NCBI RefSeq assembly: GCF_030687535.1 | Contig: NZ_CP117437.1 | Span: 1,757,501-1,821,500 of the forward strand | Reading direction: 5' to 3' | Length of the DNA stretch: 64,000 bases | Source: Pseudomonas sp. FP2335 | Lineage (GTDB): Bacteria > Pseudomonadota > Gammaproteobacteria > Pseudomonadales > Pseudomonadaceae | Shown: positions 48,833 through 58,541 of the stretch, in pieces | Layout of the letters: the number at the start of each line of letters is the position of its first letter | Numbering within the stretch: the stretch's first letter is position 1 | Notes under the pieces: model-generated | The model's input: only the letters and a program-made list of their open reading frames with translations | Told to the model about the DNA's origin: nothing | The model's database searches: none | Position numbers and translations under genes: made by a program

Positions 48833-50091
48833 CGTTTCTCAAAACTAGCTTGCTCAACGGAATAGCAGTTGCGGTTCGTATGCTCACATTGTTGGGTATC
48901 AATAAGATTCTTGCGATTTACGTCGGGCCGGTTGGGTATGCGGCCCTCGGACAATTCCAAAACGCGGTGCAAATGATTACCGCGTTTGCAAGTGGTGCGA
49001 TTAATGCTGGTGTGACTAAGTACACTGCTGAGCATTTCGAGGATGAGGTTAAACAGCATACAGTGTGGAGGACTGCGGGAAGTATTTCTTTGCTGAGTTC
49101 GGTCATTACTGGTGTTGCTGTTGTCGTATTTAATAAAGAATTGGCGCTGTTTTTCTTAAATGATCGTGCTCTCGGTAGTGTCTTTGTTTGGTTCGCGATA
49201 ACATTGGTACTATTCGTTTTGAATGCTTTGTTGCTTGCCGTTTTAAATGGTAAGAAGGAGATAGGTCGCTACGTCATATCGAATATAGCCGGAAGCTTGT
49301 TCGCGTTAGCAGTGACCAGTTGCATGGCAATTGCCTGGGGATTATATGGCGCTCTGGTAGCGTTGGCTGTTTATCAGTCGTTGAGTTTTTTTGTTACGTT
49401 GTGGCTTTCCTATCGCGCGCCTTGGTTTAAGTTTAAATACTTTCTAGGTCGAATTGACTCGGGGGTTGCGCGTGATTTGGCTAAGTATACGGCGATGTCA
49501 TTGACCTCGGTAGCATGTGTTCCTCTTAGCCAAATTCTGGTTCGCAATCACATTGGGCAAAGTTTCGGTTGGGAGGCTGCAGGTTATTGGGAGGCGCTGA
49601 CCAGATTAAGTGCGGCTTATTTGATGCTGATTACCACGACCCTGAGTGTATATTATTTGCCGCGGTTCTCAGAGCTTAAGAATTCCGATCAGATTCGTGC
49701 CGAGATAATCAAGGGCTATAAGATAATTTTACCTGTGGCTGCAGCAGGAGCGTTAATCATATACTTACTTCGCGAGCTAATTGTAAGTCTATTATTCACC
49801 CCTGAGTTCTTGCCCATGATCGATTTGTTTGCTTGGCAAATGCTGGGCGATGTATTAAAAATCGGCAGTTGGGTCCTGGCCTATTTAATGCTGGGTAAAG
49901 CAATGTTTAAGCTCTTTATGATTACGGAAGTTGTTTTTTCGTGCTCTTTTGTGCTGCTGTCCTGGGTTTTTACTCATCAGTTTGACCTGCAGGGCGTGAC
50001 GATCGCTTATGCGCTTAACTATGCTGCTTATTGGGTTGTGATGGGGGTTTGTATGTCCCATAAACTTAAGTCATTAAATAAATTAGATTGA
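48829..50091 (+). CDS. wzx: O-unit flippase Wzx (WzxE-like)
   Basis: Integral inner-membrane MOP-superfamily flippase of 420 residues, 12 predicted helices, translocating undecaprenyl-linked O units. Resembles WzxE of enterobacterial common antigen ([25 protein letters not shown] [41 protein letters not shown], broken in two). fdtA-fdtB-wzxE-like order is frequent where the unit contains Fuc3NAc-like sugars. ATG 48829 overlaps fdtB. Confidence 0.88.
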   Translation: MTFLKTSLLNGIAVAVRMLTLLGINKILAIYVGPVGYAALGQFQNAVQMITAFASGAINAGVTKYTAEHFEDEVKQHTVWRTAGSISLLSSVITGVAVVVFNKELALFFLNDRALGSVFVWFAITLVLFVLNALLLAVLNGKKEIGRYVISNIAGSLFALAVTSCMAIAWGLYGALVALAVYQSLSFFVTLWLSYRAPWFKFKYFLGRIDSGVARDLAKYTAMSLTSVACVPLSQILVRNHIGQSFGWEAAGYWEALTRLSAAYLMLITTTLSVYYLPRFSELKNSDQIRAEIIKGYKIILPVAAAGALIIYLLRELIVSLLFTPEFLPMIDLFAWQMLGDVLKIGSWVLAYLMLGKAMFKLFMITEVVFSCSFVLLSWVFTHQFDLQGVTIAYALNYAAYWVVMGVCMSHKLKSLNKLD

Positions 50092-50098
50092 GCTTGTA

Positions 50099-51013
50099 AT
50101 GATTACTCTTTTGATTCCTTCTTACAATCATGAAAATTATATAGTTGACTGTTTGGACGCGGCTAGATCAGTAGATATTCCTGGGCGGAAGATATTGGTT
50201 GTTGATGATGGGTCCACAGACGGAACTGTGGGTGTAGTTAAAGAGTATATGGAGCGTTTGAATGATCACTCAATTGAGCTTGTCTGTAAGAAAAATTCTG
50301 GACTTGTATCGTCGTTGAACCTAGGGCTTGATGCAGCGGTTACAGAGTTTTTCTACTTGGTTGCATCTGACGATTTACCTAATGCCGAGGGTATTAGTAA
50401 AAGCGTCAGAGAATTAATCAATAATCCAGATGCAAAATTTATCGTGGGTGGTGGATATGCATTTTATGATGATGCGCCGGAAAAAAAAATTCCCGTCTAT
50501 GGGCGCGCTCAGGATGTATTTTTCAGGTTGCCACCTGAGTCTATCGCGCGCAGTTTATTTTTGAATTACCCTTCTCCATTGCTTTTGCAATCGACAGTTT
50601 TTAGGACCGAGGCTTTAAGAGCGATTGGTGGATGGGATTCGAACTTGGTGCTGGATGACTATCCGACGTTTGTAAAAATGTTATTGAAATATCCTCTACT
50701 GAACACTGACTTCTTTTTCGCTCCTGAGTTTTGCGTGGTTGGATATCGGCAGCATAGTTCTAATAGTTATAAAAATATAAGAAGACAATATTCTATGGTT
50801 TCGGCTGTTATTGCATCTTTAGCACCGGAGTCAATAAAGGTCAAGGCGATTTCTCGTGTACTTGCTTCCTATATATTGTCCGCAATTAAAGTTCGAGATT
50901 TTAGCGCAATACGTGCGATGCTTGCTGCTTCAAAACCGAAATATGTTCTGAGTGCACTACCTGCTATGATTGAGCTGCTATGTCGCAAGATTTGCGCTAG
51001 ATTTATTGCGTAA
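50099..51013 (+). CDS. glycosyltransferase family 2
   Basis: GT-A fold glycosyltransferase of 304 residues. N-terminal ITLLIPSYNHENYI, DDGSTDGT nucleotide-sugar site and the ASDD motif (DXD-like) near residue 95. Probably adds one sugar to the growing lipid-linked O unit on the cytoplasmic face. ATG 50099, eight bases after wzx. The coding sequence contains an A9 run (50481-50489) at EKK. Confidence 0.88.
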   Translation: MITLLIPSYNHENYIVDCLDAARSVDIPGRKILVVDDGSTDGTVGVVKEYMERLNDHSIELVCKKNSGLVSSLNLGLDAAVTEFFYLVASDDLPNAEGISKSVRELINNPDAKFIVGGGYAFYDDAPEKKIPVYGRAQDVFFRLPPESIARSLFLNYPSPLLLQSTVFRTEALRAIGGWDSNLVLDDYPTFVKMLLKYPLLNTDFFFAPEFCVVGYRQHSSNSYKNIRRQYSMVSAVIASLAPESIKVKAISRVLASYILSAIKVRDFSAIRAMLAASKPKYVLSALPAMIELLCRKICARFIA

Positions 51014-51075
51014 AGGTTCAATAGTGGTATGTTGGTTTCGTCAAAGTATTTGCGTTTCTCTAGACGGTGGCTTAA

Positions 51076-52170
51076 GTGGGAAAATATTTTAAGAACGCAT
51101 TAGTGTCCCCTGTCTTCATTTTATTGTTCATAACGACGTTGATGTTTGCCGCAAATATTTTTGCATTAGAGCAAGAGTGGGAGTGGGGGCATAGTGTATA
51201 TTTGTTGGGCGTGCTTTCGTTTGTTGTGCTTTATTTTTTAGTTTATGCGTTCTTGTTGTTGACGAATTTTATAACGCCCAAGAAGGAGGTCTCTGTACCT
51301 TATTTGTTTGTTATACAGCTCTACTGGGTTTTGTCTTTTGTTGGCCTTGTTCTTTGCCTTTATAAGATTATTGTCGTCGGGATGAGTGGGCAGTACGATA
51401 GTGTTTTGTTGGCACTGCGAATTGCAAATACATGGGAGCATCAGCCTTCCTACGGTGCGCAGCACTTCGCGTTGTTTTCTTTGGCGTTGGCACTTTACTA
51501 TGCGCAGAGGAAAAGGGCGTTTCCTTGCATTATTGCCGCTTCGATTTACTTGGTCTCTGCATTTAGCATGGCCGAAAGAACAAGTATGCTTTTTTTGTTT
51601 GTTGCGATCGGGTATACGGCGATTAACGAGGGGTGGGTCAAGCTCAAGGGGCTACTCGTTTCATTTGCCCTGCTGGTCGCATTGTTTATTATCGTTGCTA
51701 TTGGTACTGGGAAAACCGGCGGGGACAATAGCTATGATTTTTTATTAAAGTACTTTTCCTATGCGGTGACGGCGTTTTCGGTATGGACTGAGGGGAGGGA
51801 GTATTTAGGTTGCGCTGATCTTGTGTTTGGTAAGTTAATTGACATTATCTCGCTCGGCTTGTATTCGTGCGCACCGCTCGATCTTGGGCTTACTGACCGT
51901 GATTTCAACGTTCTTACCTACGCGGCGTCTCCGTATCTAGCTGGAGGAACTCCAGCAGTCATAGTCAGTATGGCATTTCTCGGTGGCGTTTTTGCTCTGC
52001 TACGAGTGTTGGCGATGAAGCGGAAAGGTTATTACCTGGCTTTGCTGAGTTGTTACATGTATGCGTTGATTATGATGTTTTACGCCTGGCAGTTCTCGTT
52101 AACCACGTATTTGTATTTGGCGTTAATATTTATTCCGCTGTTTGCTGGTCGTTTCATTGGGCGGAATTAG
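51076..52170 (+). CDS. wzy: O-antigen polymerase Wzy
   Basis: Polytopic membrane protein of 364 residues with about ten helices and one larger loop between hydrophobic segments, the pattern of Wzy polymerases (O-unit polymerisation at the periplasmic face). No strong sequence motif, as usual for Wzy. Position between wzx and glycosyltransferase genes supports the call. GTG start at 51076, lowest GC in the cluster. Confidence 0.78.
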   Translation: MGKYFKNALVSPVFILLFITTLMFAANIFALEQEWEWGHSVYLLGVLSFVVLYFLVYAFLLLTNFITPKKEVSVPYLFVIQLYWVLSFVGLVLCLYKIIVVGMSGQYDSVLLALRIANTWEHQPSYGAQHFALFSLALALYYAQRKRAFPCIIAASIYLVSAFSMAERTSMLFLFVAIGYTAINEGWVKLKGLLVSFALLVALFIIVAIGTGKTGGDNSYDFLLKYFSYAVTAFSVWTEGREYLGCADLVFGKLIDIISLGLYSCAPLDLGLTDRDFNVLTYAASPYLAGGTPAVIVSMAFLGGVFALLRVLAMKRKGYYLALLSCYMYALIMMFYAWQFSLTTYLYLALIFIPLFAGRFIGRN

Positions 52171-52246
52171 TGCTATTGATTGTGGTGGGCAATGGTTGGT
52201 TGTGCCTTTCAAAGTTTGCTTGTGATGGTTTGGAGTTTTGGTTGAT

Positions 52247-53332
52247 ATGAAGGTTTTGTTGTTGTCAAAATACTCTCGTATGGGCGCCAGTACCCGACTT
52301 AGAGCGCTACAGTATTTGCCTTACTTGGAAAGTGATGGCGTCCAGGTAAAAGTTCAAACTCTTTTTGATGACCAATATTTAGAGTCCCTTTATCAGGGGC
52401 GAGGCCGCTCCCATTGGCTGACGCTCAAGCGGTATATAGCGCGTTTTTTGGTTCTTTTCCAAGTGGGAAAATATGATGTAATTTGGATCGAGAAGGAAAT
52501 ATTTCCTTTCTTGCCCGCCACAGTGGAGCGGTTGCTAAAAGTTTTGGGTATTCCGTACGTTGTTGACTACGATGATGCTATTTTTCATAACTATGATTTG
52601 TCAAAAAACGTTTTTGTTAGAGCGCTGTTAGGCTCGAAAATTGATGTTGTAATGCGATACGCGCATTGTGTAGTCGCTGGAAATAATTATCTGGCCCAAA
52701 GGGCGGCTAATGCTGGTGCGTCAAGCATTGAAGTTGTTCCTACCGTTGTTGACTATTTAAGATATTCTGGGGAAGCGTCGCAACGAAATAGGAAACTTAC
52801 GATTGGATGGATTGGGTCGCCCTCAACCGAAAAATACGTTGTCCAGATTCGTGATGCGCTCAGGGAAGCGTGTGAGACGTACGACGCTCGCCTGGTACTC
52901 ATGGGGGCGGGGGCAGGAGTTCTTAGCGAATTCGAAGGTGTCGATATAGAGCTTCATCCTTGGAGCGAGGATGCTGAAACGGGCTTTATTCAGCTATTGG
53001 ATATTGGAATAATGCCTCTCGTTGATGGAGACTGGGAAAAAGGGAAATGTGGATATAAACTCATTCAATACATGGCTTGCGGTGTGCCAGTCATTGCTTC
53101 GCCGGTTGGTGTAAACGTCGACATCGTCGAGGGGAATCAGTGCGGTATGTTGGCGGTGGATCTTTCTGATTGGCGAGATTGTTTGGGCAAGCTGTTGAGT
53201 GACGAAAAACTGCGGTCCAGTTATGGGCGGAACGGGCGTCATGCTGTCGAGCAAACTTTTTCCTTACAGATTCAAGCTCCTCGGATTAGAGATATACTTG
53301 GACGTGCGGGAGAAAGCCTCGACCATGCATAA
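52247..53332 (+). CDS. glycosyltransferase family 4
   Basis: GT-B fold glycosyltransferase of 361 residues. N-terminal MKVLLLSKYSRMGASTRLRAL, C-terminal nucleotide-binding half with IGWIGSPSTEKY and the E-x7-E-like region GKCGYKLIQYMACGVPVIAS. ATG 52247 with GGAG upstream. Adds an internal sugar of the O unit; donor not assignable. Confidence 0.85.
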   Translation: MKVLLLSKYSRMGASTRLRALQYLPYLESDGVQVKVQTLFDDQYLESLYQGRGRSHWLTLKRYIARFLVLFQVGKYDVIWIEKEIFPFLPATVERLLKVLGIPYVVDYDDAIFHNYDLSKNVFVRALLGSKIDVVMRYAHCVVAGNNYLAQRAANAGASSIEVVPTVVDYLRYSGEASQRNRKLTIGWIGSPSTEKYVVQIRDALREACETYDARLVLMGAGAGVLSEFEGVDIELHPWSEDAETGFIQLLDIGIMPLVDGDWEKGKCGYKLIQYMACGVPVIASPVGVNVDIVEGNQCGMLAVDLSDWRDCLGKLLSDEKLRSSYGRNGRHAVEQTFSLQIQAPRIRDILGRAGESLDHA

Positions 53333-53437
53333 CAGCGTTGGCCGGCTCTGGTGTTGTTTGTGCTCATGTTCATTTGATTTTTTAAGATCTGTGTGCGTTT
53401 TTTTCGTCCAAGTGCTCAAATTCAGGATTCGTTAACA

Positions 53438-55390
53438 ATGTGTGGAATAAGTGGTCTTTTTGACCTTTCTAAGCCCGCTCAGCTTTACGATTGCATTTCA
53501 AAAATGAACGACGCCATAGCTTATCGTGGACCTGATGACGCGGGCGTTTGGATTGATGACTGCGGTCTTGCACTTGGGCATCGACGTTTGGCGATAGTTG
53601 ATCTCACGAGTGCTGGCCACCAGCCCATGCACTCAGCAGATCAACGATACGTCCTGACGTTCAATGGCGAAATTTATAATCATAACCAGCTCCGTAGTCA
53701 GCTAGCTGATGAAGGTGCCTCTGTGGCGTGGAGCGGGCATTCAGATACTGAGGTTTTGCTTGAATGCCTAGTTCGATGGGGGGTTGAAAAAGCCCTAAAG
53801 GCGTCGGTGGGGATGTTTGCGTTTGCACTTTGGGACAGGCATGAGCAAATACTGACGCTCGCACGGGACCGTATGGGTGAAAAGCCACTTTATTGGGGCT
53901 GGCAAGGAGATGTTCTTTTATTTGGATCCGAGTTGAGTGCCATAAAAGCATATCCAGGATTCAAGGCAGAAGTTGACCGTAATTCCTTGGCGCTTATGTT
54001 GCGCTACAGCTGTATTCCTGCCCCCTACAGCATTTTCAAAAATATCAACAAGCTTCGTCCTGGTCATTATATCACGCTGAATTTGGGTAACCCGAGTGCA
54101 GCTAAAGATGCTCGTCCTCATGCATATTGGTCTGTAAATAGTGTCGTAGAAGCAGGGCTCGCGAACCCCTTTCCAGGTTCCGAAGTTGAGGCTACGGATG
54201 CATTGGAAAGCACACTTCTACATAGTATCGGTCAACAGATGCTTGCTGATGTACCTCTCGGTGCGTTCCTGAGTGGTGGTGTCGACAGTAGTGTGGTTGT
54301 TGCATTGATGCAGGCCCAAAGTACACGTGCGGTTCGCACGTTTACTATCGGTTTCGATGAGGCTGCATATGATGAAGCCATATATGCTAAAGCAGTAGCG
54401 AAGCATCTGGGCACAGAGCATTCCGAACTTTATGTTCGTCCTCAAGATGCACTTCGAGTTATTCCTGGATTGGCGTCGATTTATTCTGAGCCTTTCAGTG
54501 ATAGCTCCCAAATTCCAACTTTTCTTGTTAGTCAAATGGCCCGACAAGACGTGACTGTAGTTCTTAGTGGCGATGGTGGCGATGAGTTATTTGGTGGTTA
54601 TAATCGTTATTTGACCGCGCGTAAAGTTTGGCAGCGCATGCACCGTTTGCCTGGGTTTGCGCGTAGTGGCGCTTCCCAAATCTTGCGTTCTCTTTCTCCT
54701 GCTAGCTGGGATCGCCTATTTGCATTAACTAAACCTCTGTTACCAGAGCGGATGCATTTGGCAACCCCAGGAGATAAGGCTCACAAGCTCGCATCGGTAC
54801 TTGGGCTTACCAGTGGTGAAGCGTTTTATCATCAACTGAATAGTCACTGGGACGATCCTGCCAGTGTGGTTATTGGTGCGTGTGAACCTCAAACGCTTTT
54901 TACAAATAAAAATGAATGGCCTGCCGCCGATAGCTTTGAGCATTGGATGATGGCAATGGATGCACAGATTTATATGCCTGATGACATCCTCGTCAAGGTG
55001 GACCGCGCGTCTATGGCTGTGAGCCTTGAATCTCGGGTGCCGATGCTTGATCATCGAGTGGTTGAGCTGGCCTGGCGGATGCCGTTGGAATACAAGATAC
55101 GTGGCGGTCAAGGCAAATGGTTGTTACGAGAGGTGCTGTACCGTCACGTTCCTAAAGATCTTATCGAGCGCCCGAAGCAAGGTTTCGGCATCCCGCTGGA
55201 CAGTTGGTTGAGAGGACCTTTACGAGAGTGGGCTGAGGAGCTCTTGGATGAATCGCGGCTCCGTCGAGAAGGTTATCTTCACCCAGAGCCGATTCGCCGT
55301 AAGTGGGCGGAGCACTTGAGTGGGCGGAAAAATTGGCAACATCATTTGTGGGACATTTTGATGTTTCAGGCGTGGTTGGCGGAACAATGA
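53438..55390 (+). CDS. asparagine synthetase-like glutamine amidotransferase (AsnB/WbpS type)
   Basis: Protein of 650 residues with an N-terminal class II glutaminase domain, Cys1 of MCGISGLF as nucleophile, GHRRLAI and GEIYNH motifs, and a C-terminal AsnB synthetase domain with the PP-loop [10 protein letters not shown] and [16 protein letters not shown]. In O-antigen clusters of this type (WbpS of P. aeruginosa O6, which also has WbpO/WbpP) such enzymes amidate uronic acids, here probably GalNAcA to GalNAcAN. ATG 53438 places Cys at position 2; an upstream frame to 53393 would block the catalytic N-terminus. Confidence 0.9.
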   Translation: MCGISGLFDLSKPAQLYDCISKMNDAIAYRGPDDAGVWIDDCGLALGHRRLAIVDLTSAGHQPMHSADQRYVLTFNGEIYNHNQLRSQLADEGASVAWSGHSDTEVLLECLVRWGVEKALKASVGMFAFALWDRHEQILTLARDRMGEKPLYWGWQGDVLLFGSELSAIKAYPGFKAEVDRNSLALMLRYSCIPAPYSIFKNINKLRPGHYITLNLGNPSAAKDARPHAYWSVNSVVEAGLANPFPGSEVEATDALESTLLHSIGQQMLADVPLGAFLSGGVDSSVVVALMQAQSTRAVRTFTIGFDEAAYDEAIYAKAVAKHLGTEHSELYVRPQDALRVIPGLASIYSEPFSDSSQIPTFLVSQMARQDVTVVLSGDGGDELFGGYNRYLTARKVWQRMHRLPGFARSGASQILRSLSPASWDRLFALTKPLLPERMHLATPGDKAHKLASVLGLTSGEAFYHQLNSHWDDPASVVIGACEPQTLFTNKNEWPAADSFEHWMMAMDAQIYMPDDILVKVDRASMAVSLESRVPMLDHRVVELAWRMPLEYKIRGGQGKWLLREVLYRHVPKDLIERPKQGFGIPLDSWLRGPLREWAEELLDESRLRREGYLHPEPIRRKWAEHLSGRKNWQHHLWDILMFQAWLAEQ

Positions 55391-55391
55391 T

Positions 55392-56519
55392 ATGAAAATT
55401 CTTGTGATTGCTAGCTACGCGGACTCATTGATTAATTTTCGGGGACCTTTGTTGGACGCTTTGCTTGCGAGAGGTCTCTCGGTGAGTGTTGCTGCTCCAG
55501 GGTTACCCGCTGGAAGTGCCGTTAGAGCAGATCTGGAAAGTAAAGGTATAACAGTATACGAAATACCTTTGCAGCGTGTGGGAACGAACCCGTTCGCAGA
55601 TCTCATGGCGTTTATCTCGCTTTGTAAGCTAATGGTGCGCGTCAATCCAGAAGCCGTCCTGGCTTACACAGTGAAACCAGTAATCTATGGCTTGCTGGCC
55701 GCGCGCCTGATGAGAGTTCGCCGTCGTTTTGCGCTTATTACCGGCTTAGGTTACGCGTTTCAACACGCGACTAATCCGGGGAGTGGTGGACGCGGATTGC
55801 TCCAGTCGCTGGTGCAGCATTTGTATGCATTGGCGCTGCGACCTGCTACGAGGGTTTTCTTTCAGAACCCTGATGATGAGGCGCTTTTCAAGGAGATGCG
55901 ATTAATCGCTTCCGAGACACCGTCTACGGTGGTAAACGGCTCAGGTGTCGATCTTAGCAATTTTGGTGTCGTACCACTCCCCGGATCGGTCAGTTTTCTT
56001 TTAATCGCCCGACTTCTTGGCGATAAAGGGGTACGCGAGTTCGTTGCGGCCGCCCGGGCCGTTAAGGCCAAGCATGAGGGCGTTGTATTCAAGATTGTAG
56101 GATGGATCGACGAAAATCCCGACAAGATTTCACCTGACGAATTAGACGCCTGGATTGCTGACGGTACAGTTCAGTTTCTTGGGCGTCTGAAAGATGTCCG
56201 CCCCGCAATTTCTGATTCAAGCGTGTATGTTCTACCCTCTTATCGTGAGGGAACTCCTCGTACAGTACTTGAAGCGATGGCCATGGGCAGGCCTATTATT
56301 ACCACCGATGCACCAGGCTGCAGAGAGACTGTTATTGACGGCGAAAATGGGTTCTTGATACCAGTAAAGGACGTCAGTGAACTCACTGCGGCGATGTTGC
56401 GTTTCGTCGAGTGCCCCGAGCTCATCCAGACGATGGGCAAGCAGTCCCGGCATTTGTGCGAGATTAAGTATGACGTGAAAAAGGTCAACGAAGTTATGTT
56501 GGATGGAATGGGTATTTAG
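55392..56519 (+). CDS. glycosyltransferase family 4, PglA-like position
   Basis: GT-B glycosyltransferase of 375 residues. N-terminal SLINFRGPLLDALLARG, HNVxNG-like TVVNGSGVDLSNF, and the C-terminal YREGTPRTVLEAMAMGRPIITTDAPG segment (E-x7-E) broken here. Adjacent to the phosphoglycosyltransferase gene, suggesting it adds the second sugar. Starts one base after the stop of the amidotransferase gene. Confidence 0.88.
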   Translation: MKILVIASYADSLINFRGPLLDALLARGLSVSVAAPGLPAGSAVRADLESKGITVYEIPLQRVGTNPFADLMAFISLCKLMVRVNPEAVLAYTVKPVIYGLLAARLMRVRRRFALITGLGYAFQHATNPGSGGRGLLQSLVQHLYALALRPATRVFFQNPDDEALFKEMRLIASETPSTVVNGSGVDLSNFGVVPLPGSVSFLLIARLLGDKGVREFVAAARAVKAKHEGVVFKIVGWIDENPDKISPDELDAWIADGTVQFLGRLKDVRPAISDSSVYVLPSYREGTPRTVLEAMAMGRPIITTDAPGCRETVIDGENGFLIPVKDVSELTAAMLRFVECPELIQTMGKQSRHLCEIKYDVKKVNEVMLDGMGI

Positions 56520-56615
56520 TGCTTGTAAATCATAGGATGTGGCTTGGAACCTATGGTTTTCGTGTTTTTGTTAGCTCAGGGTTGAAGCCAGCCTTATTTC
56601 TCTACTGGGTAGATT

Positions 56616-57209
56616 ATGCTTAAGCGTTCATTTGATATTTTTGCATCTGTATGCGGTCTTTTTTTATTTGCTCCAGTCATGATTGTCGTGGCTTGGTTCG
56701 TCAGGAAGAAGCTTGGGTCGCCGGTGCTGTTTAAGCAGGTCAGACCGGGGCTGAATGGCAAACCCTTTACGTTGGTCAAATTTCGTACTATGCGTGATGA
56801 TTGCGATCAAGATGGAGTTCCGCTGGCCGATTCTGATCGCCTGACTAGGTTCGGTCGCTTCTTGCGCTCCACCAGCCTTGATGAATTGCCTAGCCTTCTG
56901 AACGTACTCAAGGGGGACATGAGTATCGTCGGCCCTAGGCCGTTATTGATGGAATATTTGCCTTTGTATAGTGCTGAGCAGTATCGGCGCCACGATGTAA
57001 GACCTGGCATCACTGGCTGGGCTCAGGTAAATGGACGTAACTCCCTTAGCTGGGAAGAAAAATTTAAACTCGATATTTGGTATGTTGAAAGAAGATCGCT
57101 CTGGATGGATCTTAAGATAATTATGATGACTGTTAAGAAGGTTTTCGTCAGAGAGGGTATTAGTGCTGACGGCGTAGCAACAATGAATAAGTTTACAGGC
57201 ACTAAGTGA
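56616..57209 (+). CDS. undecaprenyl-phosphate phosphoglycosyltransferase, PglC-like
   Basis: Small monotopic phosphoglycosyltransferase of 197 residues: N-terminal re-entrant helix (DIFASVCGLFLFAPVMIVVAW), then FKQVRPGLNGKPF, KFRTMRD, LDELPSL (Asp-Glu dyad), GPRPLLMEYLP and RPGITGWAQVNGRN. Transfers the first sugar-1-phosphate to undecaprenyl phosphate. Its length and company (PglE-like aminotransferase, WbpM) suggest the sugar is a 2,4-diacetamido-2,4,6-trideoxyhexose such as bacillosamine or QuiNAc4NAc. Confidence 0.9.
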   Translation: MLKRSFDIFASVCGLFLFAPVMIVVAWFVRKKLGSPVLFKQVRPGLNGKPFTLVKFRTMRDDCDQDGVPLADSDRLTRFGRFLRSTSLDELPSLLNVLKGDMSIVGPRPLLMEYLPLYSAEQYRRHDVRPGITGWAQVNGRNSLSWEEKFKLDIWYVERRSLWMDLKIIMMTVKKVFVREGISADGVATMNKFTGTK

Positions 57210-57292
57210 AAAAGGACTGATGCACCTGGGCGCTGTAAATTAGCCGATCAGTGTCGCATGCTTTTGCTTTTATAAATACATAAGGAGTTTCC

Positions 57293-58471
57293 ATGTTAGG
57301 AACAACATTTTCTCCCTGGCCTTCTTTCACGGTAGAGGAAGCAGACGCTGTCCGCGATGTGGTTCTATCAAATAAGGTCAACTATTGGACGGGGCAGGAA
57401 ACGCGTCAGTTCGAGGCGGAATTCGCTACCTGGTCGGGCGTCAATCATGCTGTTGCGCTCGCAAACGGGACTGTTGCGTTGGACGTAGCGCTGGTAGCTC
57501 TAGGCATTGGTTCCGGTGATGAGGTCATCGTAACCTCCAGAACATTCCTTGCGTCTGTTTCTTCCATTGTGAATGCAGGTGCCATCCCTGTGTTCGCTGA
57601 TGTGGATCTTGACTCGCAAAACATCACAGCGAAGTCTGTTGAAGCAGTGATTACTCCACGTACACGAGCAGTGATCTGTGTACACCTTGCAGGCTGGCCA
57701 TGTGATATGGATCCAATCATGAGCCTTGCTGCCGAACATGACTTGAAAGTCATTGAGGACTGTGCGCAGGCGCACGGGGCTTATTATAAGGGCCGGCCAG
57801 TTGGCTCCATAGGCCATATCGGAGCCTGGTCCTTCTGTCAGGATAAAATCATGAGCACCGGCGGCGAAGGTGGCATGGTCACGACTAACGACCGCGATCT
57901 TTGGGCGAAGATGTGGTCGTACAAGGATCATGGCAAGAGTTGGGAGGCTGTGTACGAGCGCTCCCATGCCCCTGGTTTTCGCTGGGTACACGAAAGTTTT
58001 GGTACCAATTGGCGTATGCTTGAGGTGCAGGCTGTAATTGGTCGTATTCAGTTGCGCCGGATGGAGGCATGGCACGCTCAGCGTGCACAGAATGCGCAGA
58101 GCATTTGGGCGGCTGCACGTCGGTTGCCTGCGTTGAGAGTCCCGGACTTTCCTGAAGGTGATGTGCACGCTGCCTATAAGTGTTATTTCTTTGTACGCCC
58201 AGAACGTTTAAGAGACGGCTGGTCCCGTGATCGTATCTTGAGCGAATTCGCGGCACGCGGCGTTCCTGCCTTTTCAGGATCGTGCTCTGAGGTCTATCTC
58301 GAAAAAGCATTCGACAACACCGGCTGGCGACCGGCAAAAAGGCTCCCCAACGCCAAAGAGCTAGGTGAGACGAGTTTGATGCTTCTCGTCCATCCAACGT
58401 TGACGGCAAGTGAAATTCAGATGACTTGCAGAGTATTGACAGACATAGTGGGTGAGGCATCAATCCAATAA
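57293..58471 (+). CDS. UDP-4-keto-sugar aminotransferase, PglE-like
   Basis: DegT/DnrJ-family PLP aminotransferase of 392 residues. ALANGTVALD, EDCAQAHGA and the PLP lysine K185 in SFCQDKIMSTGGEGGM, plus the C-terminal VYLEKAFDNTGW segment seen in PglE/legionaminic-type enzymes. Probably aminates C4 of the product of WbpM. Situated between the phosphoglycosyltransferase and wbpM genes. ATG 57293 with AAGGAG upstream. Together with the acetyltransferase at 40632 it would complete UDP-2,4-diNAc-trideoxyhexose synthesis. Confidence 0.87.
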   Translation: MLGTTFSPWPSFTVEEADAVRDVVLSNKVNYWTGQETRQFEAEFATWSGVNHAVALANGTVALDVALVALGIGSGDEVIVTSRTFLASVSSIVNAGAIPVFADVDLDSQNITAKSVEAVITPRTRAVICVHLAGWPCDMDPIMSLAAEHDLKVIEDCAQAHGAYYKGRPVGSIGHIGAWSFCQDKIMSTGGEGGMVTTNDRDLWAKMWSYKDHGKSWEAVYERSHAPGFRWVHESFGTNWRMLEVQAVIGRIQLRRMEAWHAQRAQNAQSIWAAARRLPALRVPDFPEGDVHAAYKCYFFVRPERLRDGWSRDRILSEFAARGVPAFSGSCSEVYLEKAFDNTGWRPAKRLPNAKELGETSLMLLVHPTLTASEIQMTCRVLTDIVGEASIQ

Positions 58472-58541
58472 TTGTGTGAGATGGCGCAATGATGGTCAGA
58501 ATGAAGATTTCGCTGGGAGCAAAATAGTGTTCAAGGGGTAT

